A stretch of 64,000 nt of DNA from Candidatus Schekmanbacteria bacterium RIFCSPLOWO2_02_FULL_38_14 (GCA_001790855.1 MGDH01000038.1:31133-95132); one strand, 5' to 3'. Counted from the stretch's first letter, positions 28,360 to 37,080 are shown. A program made the numbers and translations. The notes: a model not told the origin generated them from the sequence alone.

Positions 28360-28473
28360 TCCTTTAAAAATGTTTGGTTAAATTAAAAGTTAATAAATAT
28401 TAATAAAAATGTTTTTAAAAATATTTAATCAAAATCCTCTTTTCAACACCACCTCCTGTACCATATAAGTTAT

Positions 28474-28581
28474 TTAGAAATGGATTCGCTCTTTTTTCTC
28501 TCTCTTTTCCTTCTTCTTCTCCTTTAAACTTTTTACCGGCTTTCTCTTTTGCTCCTTTTTGACTTTATCCATTCCTTTCAT
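28474..28581 (-). CDS. 35-residue Lys/Glu-rich basic peptide
   Basis: A short frame, ATG at 28581 to TAA at 28474, preceded by a good SD (TTGGAGGC, six bases before ATG). The product MKGMDKVKKEQKRKPVKSLK continues with alternating Lys, Glu and Arg and ends ERIHF. It has 18 Lys/Arg and no hydrophobic core. Small proteins of this look occur in several environmental lineages with no known role. The remainder of the 28360-28880 spacer is AT-rich and holds nothing else apart from a hairpin at 28819. Confidence 0.55.
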   Translation of the reverse strand: MKGMDKVKKEQKRKPVKSLKEKKKEKREKKERIHF

Positions 28582-28818
28582 TTTTTAGCCTCCAAAAAAT
28601 TATTGGTTTTTAATTAATTGGTAAGTTCCTTATTCATTTTTTTAATTCAGACTGGAGAGTTAGTATCAAATTTTTTAAAAAAAATCAATATAATTTTTTA
28701 TTAAAAATATTTTTTATTATTTCAAGCAAAATAGTGGTTATTTAATTTATGCAATGTTTACTTTAATAAGGATTATTGGGTCGGATAGTTTTTATAGGAT
28801 TGAAAAGCCTGCAAATCA

Positions 28819-28849
28819 AAGAGGGAGACTTGTTTTATGCCTCCCTCTT
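28819..28849 (-). terminator. Likely terminator of the peptidoglycan-binding gene
   Basis: A nine-base-pair stem AAGAGGGAG/CTCCCTCTT around a 13-base loop, about 32 bases after the stop at 28881. The following T-run is broken (TGATTTG), so efficiency is uncertain. Confidence 0.5.
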
Positions 28850-28880
28850 CTTTAATTCTTACTGATGATTTTTACTTTAT

Positions 28881-29336
28881 TTATTCAGACTTTTCTGATT
28901 TGCCTTCTTCTTTTTCCTCTGGTGCAGGTGCTGCGGCTGTTTCTTTTTTTGGCTCAGAGGCTGCTCCTATACCAAGGGCTTCTCTTGTTTTTGAGCCTGG
29001 AATTCCATCAGCCTTTAAGCCTTTTTTCTCCTGAAATTTCTTGATTGCCTCAGTTGTGGCATCATCTAAATTGCCGTTTGCTTCACCGCTGTAGCTTCCA
29101 TCAGCCTTTAAGGCTTCCTGAACGGCTTTTATTGTTGATGCCTTGTACTTTGGCATTTCAGGTGCTGCTTTTTCTTCTGCTGCAGGAGTGGCTTCTGGCG
29201 TTGCAGGCTGTGCTGCTTCAACAGGGGCTGCTTCCATTTTGGCAGCTTCTCCGGTCCCTTCCTCTGAAAAGACTGGTAAAGCTAAAAAACAGATAAATCC
29301 AACTAATAATAAAGAAAGAAAAGTTTTCTTAATCAA
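28881..29336 (-). CDS. Secreted protein with a PG_binding_1 domain
   Basis: About 151 residues: signal peptide (MIKKTFLSLLLVGFICFLAL ending VFSEEG), an Ala/Pro/Glu-rich linker, a peptidoglycan-binding fold (STIKAVQEALKADGSYSGEA, TTEAIKKFQEKKGLKADGIP) and an Ala/Glu/Lys tail. The start is a TTG at 29336, eight bases after the SD AGGAGG. A GTG at 29345 is in frame but lies inside the SD and cannot be used. Likely a periplasmic cell-wall-associated protein. Confidence 0.8.
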   Translation of the reverse strand: MIKKTFLSLLLVGFICFLALPVFSEEGTGEAAKMEAAPVEAAQPATPEATPAAEEKAAPEMPKYKASTIKAVQEALKADGSYSGEANGNLDDATTEAIKKFQEKKGLKADGIPGSKTREALGIGAASEPKKETAAAPAPEEKEEGKSEKSE

Positions 29337-29529
29337 TATAATCACCTCCTTTTATTTGTAAAATAAAATTTGAAATTAATTAGATTTTTTACATAGTTGT
29401 TTCAATTATTGCAAGCATTTTCTATACTATTTGAACTTTTGCTTGACAATAAAAAATCTATATTACTTATTAATAGTCCAGCTTAAACTAATTTGTAAAC
29501 TTTTCTAACAGAATAATAAGGAGTTTTAA

Positions 29530-29949
29530 ATGGCAACAGAGAGATCTCTTGTAATGGTTAAGCCTGATGGAGTCGCAAAAGGAGCAGCTGGAGATATTAT
29601 TTCAAGGTTTGAGAAAGCCGGCTTAAGGCTTATTGGTCTCAAGATGATTCATATGGAAAAAAGAAAAGCTGAAGGCTTTTATATTGTCCACAGGGAAAGA
29701 CCTTTCTATAATGACCTCACAAACTTTATGTCCTCAGGTCCAACTGTTGTAATAGCGCTTGAAGGAGAAGGTGCAATTGCAAAAATACGTGATATGATGG
29801 GACCAACAGATTCAAAGAAAGCGCTTAAAGGAACTATCAGGGGTGAGTGGGGAACTGATGTTGAAAAAAATGCTGTTCATGGTTCTGACTCAAAGGAATC
29901 TGCAAGCTTTGAAATACCTTATTTTTTTAACAGACTTGAACTTTTTTGA
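29530..29949 (+). CDS. ndk: Nucleoside diphosphate kinase
   Basis: Transfers the gamma-phosphate between NTPs and NDPs; 139 residues, full length. MATERSLVMVKPDGVAKG at the start, the phosphohistidine in NAVHGSDS, and the conserved GPTDSKKA loop are present. The SD is AAGGAG. The following 29950-30197 spacer shows no gene or repeat that I can recognise. Confidence 0.97.
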   Translation: MATERSLVMVKPDGVAKGAAGDIISRFEKAGLRLIGLKMIHMEKRKAEGFYIVHRERPFYNDLTNFMSSGPTVVIALEGEGAIAKIRDMMGPTDSKKALKGTIRGEWGTDVEKNAVHGSDSKESASFEIPYFFNRLELF

Positions 29950-30197
29950 TTGTCAAATATGGAAAGAACAGTTAACCTATTGACTATCATTTTGTACTGA
30001 TTCGTTAAGATTTCAAATTATAATTTCTAATATTTCCAAGTCAGTACTGCGGGTCAGGGAAAAACACTCCTCTATCTTTTGCAAGATTAAAAACTGAACA
30101 GAGTCTATTTATTTTTGTAAAGAACCAAAAAGTATTATTTTAAAATATTTATCAGCTTACTTTGCCTTAACATTTTAAATTGCAAGGAGAATTTTTT

Positions 30198-30542
30198 ATG
30201 GAAGAAAAAAGGATAAAGGATAGAAGATTAGGTTCTGACAGGAGGCTTTTTATTTCCGTTGTAGATAACAGGTACTATGAAAAACGGAGAATTTTAAAAG
30301 TGAAAATAATAATGAGTACAAAACAGGCATATGTTGGGGAGTTTCATCTTTCTGAAGCAAAAAGAGGATTATCAGATGCAATGAATTATGAAAAGTCCTT
30401 TATAAACCTCACAGATGTAAGAATAGATGATTTTTCAGAAGTTATTCCCTCTATTTCATTAAACAAGGAACGGATTGTTTCTGTTGAAGAAATTTCATCA
30501 AGAAAAGCTCTTAGCTTGGAAGAAGGCAAAGCTGTAGCATAA
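30198..30542 (+). CDS. Conserved hypothetical, DUF6812-like
   Basis: A 114-residue cytoplasmic protein. It begins with a basic RRLGSDRRL segment recalling the RR-DRR patterns of PilZ-linked proteins, then a small beta-rich domain (AYVGEFHLSEAKRGLSDAMN, FINLTDVRI) like DUF6812; this is recognition from memory. The ATG at 30198 has AAGGAG eight bases upstream; a TTG at 30180 would place the SD inside the gene and is rejected. Function unknown. Confidence 0.55.
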   Translation: MEEKRIKDRRLGSDRRLFISVVDNRYYEKRRILKVKIIMSTKQAYVGEFHLSEAKRGLSDAMNYEKSFINLTDVRIDDFSEVIPSISLNKERIVSVEEISSRKALSLEEGKAVA

Positions 30543-30614
30543 ACATAATTGCAAACTTTTGCCTTTACATCTTCAGCTTTATCTGCTACAAAAATCACTG
30601 TTTTAAAGTTTCAA

Positions 30615-30676
30615 TCTCGATAGGCAGAGGGTTTTCTAACCTTGTCTTTGCAGAACAAGAATGCCCTGCCTATCGA
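30615..30676. repeat. CTATCGAG-family element, copy B
   Basis: Bounded by perfect 11-base inverted ends, TCGATAGGCAG (30617-30627) and CTGCCTATCGA (30666-30676), with GGTTTTCTAACC and GAACAAGAATGCCC inside. Reverse orientation to copy A at 16701. Confidence 0.75.
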
Positions 30677-30731
30677 TAATCGTTTTTCAAAATCTGGATA
30701 ATCAAGCATAATATATACTTAGGAGGCTGGT

Positions 30732-31919
30732 ATGCAAAAAGTTGTTATTGTAAGCGCTGTAAGGACGCCATTTGGAAATTTTGGCGGGGTTCTCAGGGAT
30801 TTCACATCTGCTGAGCTTGGCGGAATGGTACTTACAGAGGTAATGAAAAGAATAAATCTTGACCCAAAGCTTGTTGAGGAGGTTTGTTTTGGAATAAACC
30901 TGCCTGGTTCAGACCGCTCTATTGCGCGTCAGGCAGCCTTAAAGGCAGGAATTTCTGATGATATTCCAGCTATCTCTCTTGACAGGGCATGCTGTTCAAG
31001 CATGACTGCCATGGGTATTGAATCCCAGAACATACAGCTTGGACAGGTTAATATTGCAGCTGCAGGAGGAGCTGAGAATATGAGCCAGGTCCCCTATTTT
31101 ATCCACGCAGCAAGGTGGGGACAGCGCATTGGAGATATAGTTTTATCAGACCAGCTTGTAATTAAATGCCCTTATTCAGGCGTTCCAAGAGCCATTCAGG
31201 CAGGAAAAGAGGCTCTTGAATTTGGCATTACAAGAGAGGACCAGGACAAATGGGCTTTGAGAAGCCAGCAGTTTTGCGGAAAGGCGCAGGCAGAGGGAAA
31301 GTTCGAGGACGAGATAATGACAATTAAAATCCCTCAGAAAAAAGGGGAGCCTTTAATAGTTGACAAAGATGAGGCACCAAGACCTGACATAACCCTTGAA
31401 AAATTAGCAAAGCTTCCAACAGTTAACCAGAGCCCTACAGTTACAGCAGGAAATGCTCCGGGGCTGAATACAGGAGCCTCTGCAGTTATTCTGATGTCTG
31501 AGGAAAAGGCAAAGGAGATGAAGCTTCCTGTCATTGCAACTCTTATCTCCCATGCCCGCTATGCAGGGCATCCTCAGAGGATAGCTTCAATTCCAGCACA
31601 TACAGCAAAGATAGCTTTAAAGAGGGCTAACCTGACAATTGATGATATAAAGCTTATAGAGATTAATGAAGCCTTTGCAGCAATGCCTCTTGTTTCAAGC
31701 AAAATCCTTGGAGACTCTGACCCTGAAAGGGTTGAGAAAATCAGAGAAAAGCTGAATGTCAACGGGGGTGCTGTTGCAATCGGGCATCCAACAGGCGCAA
31801 CAGGTGCAAGGCTTGTTATGACCCTTGCCTATGAACTAAAAAGGCGCGGCGGTGGATATGGCTTGGCTTCAATATGCGGAGGAATCGGAGAAGGAGAAGC
31901 ATGTGTGATTAAGGTATAG
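30732..31919 (+). CDS. Thiolase (acetyl-CoA acetyltransferase family)
   Basis: A 395-residue thiolase catalysing CoA-dependent cleavage or condensation of acyl-CoA. The nucleophile is the first Cys in DRACCSSMTA (usual context xxxCGSG), His is in NEAFAAMPL, GHPTGATGA is conserved and the second Cys is in SICGGIGEG. The ACCSS context differs from biosynthetic thiolases (VCGSGL), suggesting a divergent clade. First gene of an acyl-CoA operon with mutase, CoA-transferase and epimerase; SD is AGGAGG. Confidence 0.92.
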   Translation: MQKVVIVSAVRTPFGNFGGVLRDFTSAELGGMVLTEVMKRINLDPKLVEEVCFGINLPGSDRSIARQAALKAGISDDIPAISLDRACCSSMTAMGIESQNIQLGQVNIAAAGGAENMSQVPYFIHAARWGQRIGDIVLSDQLVIKCPYSGVPRAIQAGKEALEFGITREDQDKWALRSQQFCGKAQAEGKFEDEIMTIKIPQKKGEPLIVDKDEAPRPDITLEKLAKLPTVNQSPTVTAGNAPGLNTGASAVILMSEEKAKEMKLPVIATLISHARYAGHPQRIASIPAHTAKIALKRANLTIDDIKLIEINEAFAAMPLVSSKILGDSDPERVEKIREKLNVNGGAVAIGHPTGATGARLVMTLAYELKRRGGGYGLASICGGIGEGEACVIKV

Positions 31920-31944
31920 GGAGGAAAATATAAGGGAAAAGGTA

Positions 31945-32056
31945 AAGTTCAAATGTCAAAGCTCAAAGTCCAAAGTAAATTCCAAATTCAAATGAAAGAA
32001 ATGAAAAAAAATCTTTTGGCATTTTGTCATTAGACATTCATTTGACATTTGAACTT
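31945..32056. repeat. TCAAA-family palindrome with perfect ends
   Basis: AAGTTCAAATGTCAAA at 31945-31960 is exactly inverted at 32041-32056. It sits in the thiolase-mutase spacer and stops 16 bases before the mutase SD. Confidence 0.85.
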
Positions 32057-32078
32057 AATATTTTAAGGAGCTGTTAAG

Positions 32079-33764
32079 GTGTTTGACAGGGAAAAATTAA
32101 GAGAGATTGAAAAGAAAAAGAAGGAATGGGAAGAGAGAATATTAAAAGAATATCTAAAGAAAAATCCTGAGAGAAAAGAAAAGTTTGTTACAAATTCAGA
32201 GCAGGAGATAAGAAGGCTTTATACCCCGCTTGACCTTGAGGAAATAGGGTTTGATTATCTCAAAGACTCAGGTTTTCCCGGTGATTATCCATATACCCGC
32301 GGTATTGACCCAAATATGTACAGAAGCCAGTTCTGGACAATGAGCCAGTATGCCGGCTATGGGTCAGCAGAGGATACAAACAAGTGGTACAAGTATCTTT
32401 TAAAGCAGGGACAAAAGGGGAACAGCGTTGCCTTTGACCTTCCTACACAGCTTGGCTATGATTCAGACCACCCAATGTCTTTTGGAGAGGTTGGCAAGGT
32501 TGGTGTTGCGGTTGATACCCTTGCGGATATGGAAATTCTTTTTGACGGAATCTCAATTGGCGAGATACGCCAGTCAATGACAATTAATGCGTCAGCCTCA
32601 ATCATTCTTGCTATGTACATAGCAATTGCAGAAAAACAGGGAATAGATAAAAAGGACATAGAGGTTTTTCTGCAGAATGATATTCTGAAGGAATACATAG
32701 GAAGAGGGGCGTATGTTTTCCCTGTAAAGCCCTCATTAAGGCTCGTCACTGATATCATAGAATACTGCGCAAAAAATATGCCCAAATCAAGCCCACAGCG
32801 TGTTTGCGGCTACCATATGAGGGAGTCAGGAGCAACTGCAACCCAGGAAGTTGGCTTTACCCTCTCAAATGCAATTACATATATAAAATCTGCTCTTGAA
32901 AGAGGATTGAGTGTTGATGATTTTGCCCCAGGACTTTTAATATTCCTTTCAGGAGACAATGAGTTTTTTGAAGAGGTTGCAAAATTCAGGGCAACAAGGA
33001 AAATGTGGGCACAGCTCATGAAGGAGAAGTTTGGTGCAAAAAATCCAAAGTCAATGCAGATAAGATTCTTTGGATATAGCTCGGGAAGCACTCTGACAGC
33101 ACAGCAACCGCTTAACAATATAATAAGGGTAAGCCTTGAGGCACTTGCAATGATTTTGGGCGGGGGACAGTTTATATTCCTTTCCTCATATGATGAGGCA
33201 AAGGCTCTTCCTTCAGAAGAATCTATAAGAATTGCTTTAAGAACACAGCAGATAATTGCCAACGAGACAGGGGTTGCGGATACTGTTGACCCGCTTTCAG
33301 GCTCTTATTATGTTGAGTACCTGACCAGCCAGATTGAAAAAGGGGCGCAGGAATATATTGACAGGATAGAGAAAATGGGCGGCTCGGTTGTGGCTATTGA
33401 AAGGGGATATATTCAGGAAGAGATTGCAAAAGAGGCATATAAGAAACAGAGAGAAATCGAGCAAAAAAAGAAAATAATAGTTGGAGTTAATGAGTATAAA
33501 ATTGATGAAAAAGAAAAACGGGAGGTTATGAAAATCAACCCGGAAGTGGAGAAAAAGCAGATAGAGAGGTTGAATAAGGCAAAGAGAGAGAGAGACAATA
33601 AGAAAGTTGAGGAAGCCCTGAAGAAGGTGAGAGAAGCAGCAAAGGGGAATCAGAATATAGTCCCTGTAATGATTGAAGCAGTTAAAACTTATGCCTCAAT
33701 TGGTGAAATATGCGGAGTCTTGCGTGAGGTGTTTGGGAAATATGAAGGAAGAAGCGTTTTTTAG
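32079..33764 (+). CDS. Methylmalonyl-CoA mutase family large subunit, no B12 domain
   Basis: A 561-residue TIM-barrel subunit of an acyl-CoA carbon-skeleton mutase. GTG start with AAGGAG upstream. SQYAGYGSAEDTN keeps the Tyr typical of methylmalonyl-CoA mutase, LQNDILKEYIGRGAYVFP keeps the Gln and the Arg that in MCM binds the substrate carboxylate, and CGYHMRES keeps the His. By alignment in my head, the CoA-contacting RPWTIRQ of MCM reads QFWTMSQ here, losing two Arg. The cobalamin-binding domain is absent (the protein ends at VFGKYEGRSVF) and no small subunit lies in the window. Substrate is uncertain. Confidence 0.85.
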   Translation: MFDREKLREIEKKKKEWEERILKEYLKKNPERKEKFVTNSEQEIRRLYTPLDLEEIGFDYLKDSGFPGDYPYTRGIDPNMYRSQFWTMSQYAGYGSAEDTNKWYKYLLKQGQKGNSVAFDLPTQLGYDSDHPMSFGEVGKVGVAVDTLADMEILFDGISIGEIRQSMTINASASIILAMYIAIAEKQGIDKKDIEVFLQNDILKEYIGRGAYVFPVKPSLRLVTDIIEYCAKNMPKSSPQRVCGYHMRESGATATQEVGFTLSNAITYIKSALERGLSVDDFAPGLLIFLSGDNEFFEEVAKFRATRKMWAQLMKEKFGAKNPKSMQIRFFGYSSGSTLTAQQPLNNIIRVSLEALAMILGGGQFIFLSSYDEAKALPSEESIRIALRTQQIIANETGVADTVDPLSGSYYVEYLTSQIEKGAQEYIDRIEKMGGSVVAIERGYIQEEIAKEAYKKQREIEQKKKIIVGVNEYKIDEKEKREVMKINPEVEKKQIERLNKAKRERDNKKVEEALKKVREAAKGNQNIVPVMIEAVKTYASIGEICGVLREVFGKYEGRSVF

Positions 33765-33830
33765 ATAAAAATAAAGATAAAAAATAATTCATTTTTTATA
33801 TTTAAATTTTCCAAAGGAGGAGATATTCCT

Positions 33831-35036
33831 ATGAAGCCACTTGAAGGTATACGCGTTCTCGGTTTTGAGAACCAGGTTGCAGGTCCCTACTGCACAATGA
33901 TGCTTGCAGAACAGGGGGCTGAAGTAATCAAGATTGAGTCTCCCGGAACAGGAGATTCTGCAAGAGAGATGGGTCCGATTGTAAAAAATGCAAAGGGTGA
34001 AAAGCAGAGCGGCTATTTTTTAAGATTTAACAGGAACAAGAAGGGAATTACTCTTGATATAAGAAAAGATAAAGGGAAAGAGATTTTTAAGGAACTTGTC
34101 AAGGTTTCAGATGTAGTTGTTGAAAATTTCAGGCCCGGTCTTATGGATAAATCAGGGCTTGGATATGATGTGCTGAAAAAGATTAACCCTAAGCTGATTT
34201 ATGCAGGCATCAGCGGATTCGGACAGATGAAGGGTTTTGAAGGACCTTTTAAGGACAGAACTGCTTTTGATATGGTAGTTCAGTCAATGGGAGGTTTGAT
34301 GAATAATGTTGGAGAGGAAAATGGTTCTCCGCAGTGGCTTGGCATTGCCCTTGGTAATATTTATTCAGGTGTAATGGCTTCCTATGGGATTACTCTTGCC
34401 TTAATCACCCGCGGTAAAACCGGCAAGGGTCAATACATAGATGTATCAATGTATGACAATATCATTTCTTTGAATGAAAGGGCTCTTACATTTTATTCTC
34501 TCACAGGAGGAATACTCGCAAGAGGAAGAGACAAACTGGTATATCCAATCGGACCTTTCAGAGTAAAAGACGGATACATTGCAATGATAATTCCAATTGA
34601 GTCCATCTGGCAAAAACTCTGCAAGGTGCTTGGCAGAGAAGACCTTGGGACAGATGAAAGATATAATTCAGGACCAAAAAGGGCTGCAAATATTGATTAC
34701 TTGCAGCCAATAATTGAAAGCTGGCTTAAGGACAAAACCAAGACAGAAGCAGAAAACCTTCTCATAAAAAAAGGTGTCCCGGCAGGACAGGTTCAGAATG
34801 CCAAGGATATTTTTGAATGCCCTCACGCAAAGGCAAGGAATATGTTTGTTGAAATGGACGACCCGATTCTTGGCACGATAAAAATGGTAAATATGCCTCT
34901 CAAAATGTCAGATGTTTCCCAGACAAAACCAAACCCTGCTCCGCTTCTTGGACAGCATAATGAAGAAATACTCGGAAGCCTTCTCAAGTACAGCAAGGCG
35001 GATATTGAGAAGATGAAGAGTGAAGGAGTTATCTGA
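33831..35036 (+). CDS. CaiB/BaiF (class III) CoA-transferase
   Basis: A 401-residue family III CoA-transferase that moves CoA between carboxylic acids through a glutamyl/aspartyl-CoA anhydride. MKPLEGIRVLGFENQVAGPYC, NRNKKGITLDIRKDKGKEI, VVVENFRPGLMDKSGLGYD and the catalytic Asp region KDRTAFDMVVQSMGGLM are typical. SD AAGGAGG. Placed 66 bases after the mutase, so it probably activates or recycles the acid handled by the pathway. Confidence 0.93.
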   Translation: MKPLEGIRVLGFENQVAGPYCTMMLAEQGAEVIKIESPGTGDSAREMGPIVKNAKGEKQSGYFLRFNRNKKGITLDIRKDKGKEIFKELVKVSDVVVENFRPGLMDKSGLGYDVLKKINPKLIYAGISGFGQMKGFEGPFKDRTAFDMVVQSMGGLMNNVGEENGSPQWLGIALGNIYSGVMASYGITLALITRGKTGKGQYIDVSMYDNIISLNERALTFYSLTGGILARGRDKLVYPIGPFRVKDGYIAMIIPIESIWQKLCKVLGREDLGTDERYNSGPKRAANIDYLQPIIESWLKDKTKTEAENLLIKKGVPAGQVQNAKDIFECPHAKARNMFVEMDDPILGTIKMVNMPLKMSDVSQTKPNPAPLLGQHNEEILGSLLKYSKADIEKMKSEGVI

Positions 35037-35039
35037 AAA

Positions 35040-35154
35040 TAAATGTCAAATAACAAAGTTCAAAGCTCAAACAAAATTCAAATAACAAAAATTTGATTTG
35101 GCATTTAGTCATTTGGTATTCATTTGACATTTGAGCTTTGATATTTGGATTTTT
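35040..35154. repeat. TCAAA-family palindrome
   Basis: AAATGTCAAATAACAAAGTT on the left pairs with TTTGACATTTGAGCTTTGAT on the right. It fills the spacer before the VOC gene. Confidence 0.75.
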
Positions 35155-35192
35155 ATGAAAACAAAAAAGTTTTAAATAAAGGAGGAATTTTT

Positions 35193-35657
35193 ATGATTAA
35201 GGTAAAAGATGTTCACAGAATAGGAATCCTTGTTAAGGACCTTGATAAAGCTGTTAAACTCTTTACAACAATTTTCGGAGCGAAAGTTGGTATTACCTAC
35301 AGAAAGGATGAAACAGAAAATTATCAGCTAACTTACGATGAGATTCCACCGGTTGGATTGAAATCAGCTTATCTCACTATTGGCAAGAATTTTCAGATTG
35401 AACTGATGGCTCCTTCAACCCCTGACGGAGTAATGGCAAAAGAGTTAGAAAGAAAGGGTGAGGGAATATATTCAATTTCCTTTCAAGTTGATAACGTTGT
35501 AGAAGCAATAAAAGACCTTGAAGCCAACGGTGTGAGAGTGGTTGGAAAACAACTTGACTGGAAAACAAAAACTAATCAGGGAGAGGTTCATACCCCCTAT
35601 GCTTTAACCCATCCAAAAGATTCCTGTGGATTTATGATTGAGATTGGAATGAGATAA
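35193..35657 (+). CDS. VOC-family protein, probable methylmalonyl-CoA epimerase
   Basis: A 154-residue glyoxalase/VOC fold protein. VHRIGILVKDLDKAVKLF carries the first metal-ligand His, and FQIELMAP and CGFMIEIGMR carry Glu ligands at expected strand ends. Its place after a mutase large subunit suggests acyl-CoA epimerase. The ATG at 35193 follows AAAGGAGG; longer frames start in the repeat. The stop is seven bases before nth. Confidence 0.8.
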   Translation: MIKVKDVHRIGILVKDLDKAVKLFTTIFGAKVGITYRKDETENYQLTYDEIPPVGLKSAYLTIGKNFQIELMAPSTPDGVMAKELERKGEGIYSISFQVDNVVEAIKDLEANGVRVVGKQLDWKTKTNQGEVHTPYALTHPKDSCGFMIEIGMR

Positions 35658-35663
35658 ATTGAA

Positions 35664-36311
35664 ATGAAATTCCCTCTAAAAAGAGCTCTTGAGATTATCA
35701 AAATCCTTCAAAAAGAATATCCGGGGTCAAAAATCGCTCTTGATTATGCAAATCCATTAGAGCTTCTGGTCTCAACTATTCTCTCAGCACAGTGCACGGA
35801 CAGACAGGTCAATATTGTTACAAAAACTCTTTTTAAAAAATATAATACAGCAACAGACTATGCTAACGCTAATATAAAGGAGTTTGAGCAGGATATAAAA
35901 TCAACCGGGTTCTACCGCAACAAGGCTAAAAATATTATTGAATCCTGCAAAATCATAGAAAAAAAATATAATGGCAAGGTTCCTGATACAATGGGGGAGA
36001 TTCTAACTTTTCCGGGAGTTGCCCGAAAGACTGCAAACATTGTCCTCTCAAATGCCTATGGGGTTGTTGTCGGGATTGCTGTTGACACCCACGTGAGGAG
36101 GCTTTCACAGCGTCTTGGATTCAGCAGGAATGATAACCCTGACAAGATTGAACAGGACCTGATGGAATTATTTCCAAAGAAGGAATGGTTTAAACTTAAT
36201 TATCTCTTGATTGAACACGGAAGGAAAATCTGTCAGGCAAAAAAACCTCTCTGCCCTGAATGCCCTGTAAAAAAAACCTGCCCCTCTGCAAAGAAGTTTT
36301 ACAAAGAGTAA
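35664..36311 (+). CDS. nth: Endonuclease III
   Basis: Bifunctional DNA glycosylase/AP lyase for oxidised pyrimidines; 215 residues. The helix-hairpin-helix LTFPGVARKTANIVL carries the catalytic Lys, VDTHVRRLSQRLG carries the catalytic Asp, and the C-terminal 4Fe-4S cluster has C-x6-C-x2-C-x5-C (CQAKKPLCPECPVKKTC). Starts six bases after the VOC stop, probably cotranscribed with the acyl-CoA genes. Convergent with lspA, one base apart. Confidence 0.96.
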   Translation: MKFPLKRALEIIKILQKEYPGSKIALDYANPLELLVSTILSAQCTDRQVNIVTKTLFKKYNTATDYANANIKEFEQDIKSTGFYRNKAKNIIESCKIIEKKYNGKVPDTMGEILTFPGVARKTANIVLSNAYGVVVGIAVDTHVRRLSQRLGFSRNDNPDKIEQDLMELFPKKEWFKLNYLLIEHGRKICQAKKPLCPECPVKKTCPSAKKFYKE

Positions 36312-36312
36312 A

Positions 36313-36798
36313 TTAACTCTTTTCTTTTTTCTCTTCCCTGTACAGCCCTAAAATTAGCAATCCTGTGCCAATTGAGATAGAGGTATCTGCAATATTGAAG
36401 GCAGGCCAGTGGATGTCATACCAGTGGACATCTATGAAATCCCTTACAACACCTAAAGCGAAACGGTCTATCAGGTTCCCAACTGCACCACTTAGTATAA
36501 GGGTAATGGCTAACTGGTTTAATATGCTGTTTTTAGCATATGCTATGAAGAAGTATATCAGACCTGCAATCGCAAGGATTGAGATGACAATAAAGAATGG
36601 AGTCCTGAAGGATTCACTCCTGTCAGACAAGATTCCAAAAGCTGCGCCCTTGTTGAGAATATAGGTTATATGAAAGAAATTTTCTGATATGGTTATTGAC
36701 TGATGGAGAACCATTTTGGTCTGGATAAGGTACTTTGTAAGCTGATCAAGGATTAATGATATTAAAAAAACTATTAATATTATTGCTCTATTTTTCAT
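36313..36798 (-). CDS. lspA: Lipoprotein signal peptidase
   Basis: Inner-membrane aspartyl protease (signal peptidase II) that trims prolipoproteins; 161 residues, four TM helices. The catalytic Asp motifs are AVGNLIDRFALG and FNIADTSISIG. It serves the many lipobox proteins in this window. Convergent with nth; upstream lies a 220-base repeat element and then pyrD. Confidence 0.96.
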   Translation of the reverse strand: MKNRAIILIVFLISLILDQLTKYLIQTKMVLHQSITISENFFHITYILNKGAAFGILSDRSESFRTPFFIVISILAIAGLIYFFIAYAKNSILNQLAITLILSGAVGNLIDRFALGVVRDFIDVHWYDIHWPAFNIADTSISIGTGLLILGLYREEKKEKS

Positions 36799-36830
36799 AC
36801 TTGATTGATTAATACTTGCCAGAAAAATAA

Positions 36831-37050
36831 TGTAGAAACAGGTCTTTAGAGGTTGACCGAGAATGTCATTGCGAGGAGCAAGATTCCTTCGCCTGTCATT
36901 GCGAGCGATAGCGAAGCAATCTCATTGGCTCGGAACAGGCTCCGCAATCTCAGAATCAATTTGTAAATAAAGGGATTGCCACGCTCCCTTTGGTCGCTCG
37001 CAATGACAGACACGGAATTCTCGGTCAGCCTGTAAAGGTCTGTTTCTACA
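36831..37050. repeat. 220-base TIR element containing TCATTGCGAG cores
   Basis: Ends TGTAGAAACAGGTCTTTAGA and, inverted, AGGTCTGTTTCTACA; inside these GACCGAGAAT and ATTCTCGGTC also pair, then several TCATTGCGAG and CTCGCAATGA units. About 46 terminal bases are inverted, interrupted by one 11-base insertion near the right end. No coding capacity. It abuts the pyrD stop by 31 bases. MITE-like in shape. Confidence 0.85.
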
Positions 37051-37080
37051 AATTTAAGCTTAGAGTATTTTAAAATGTTT

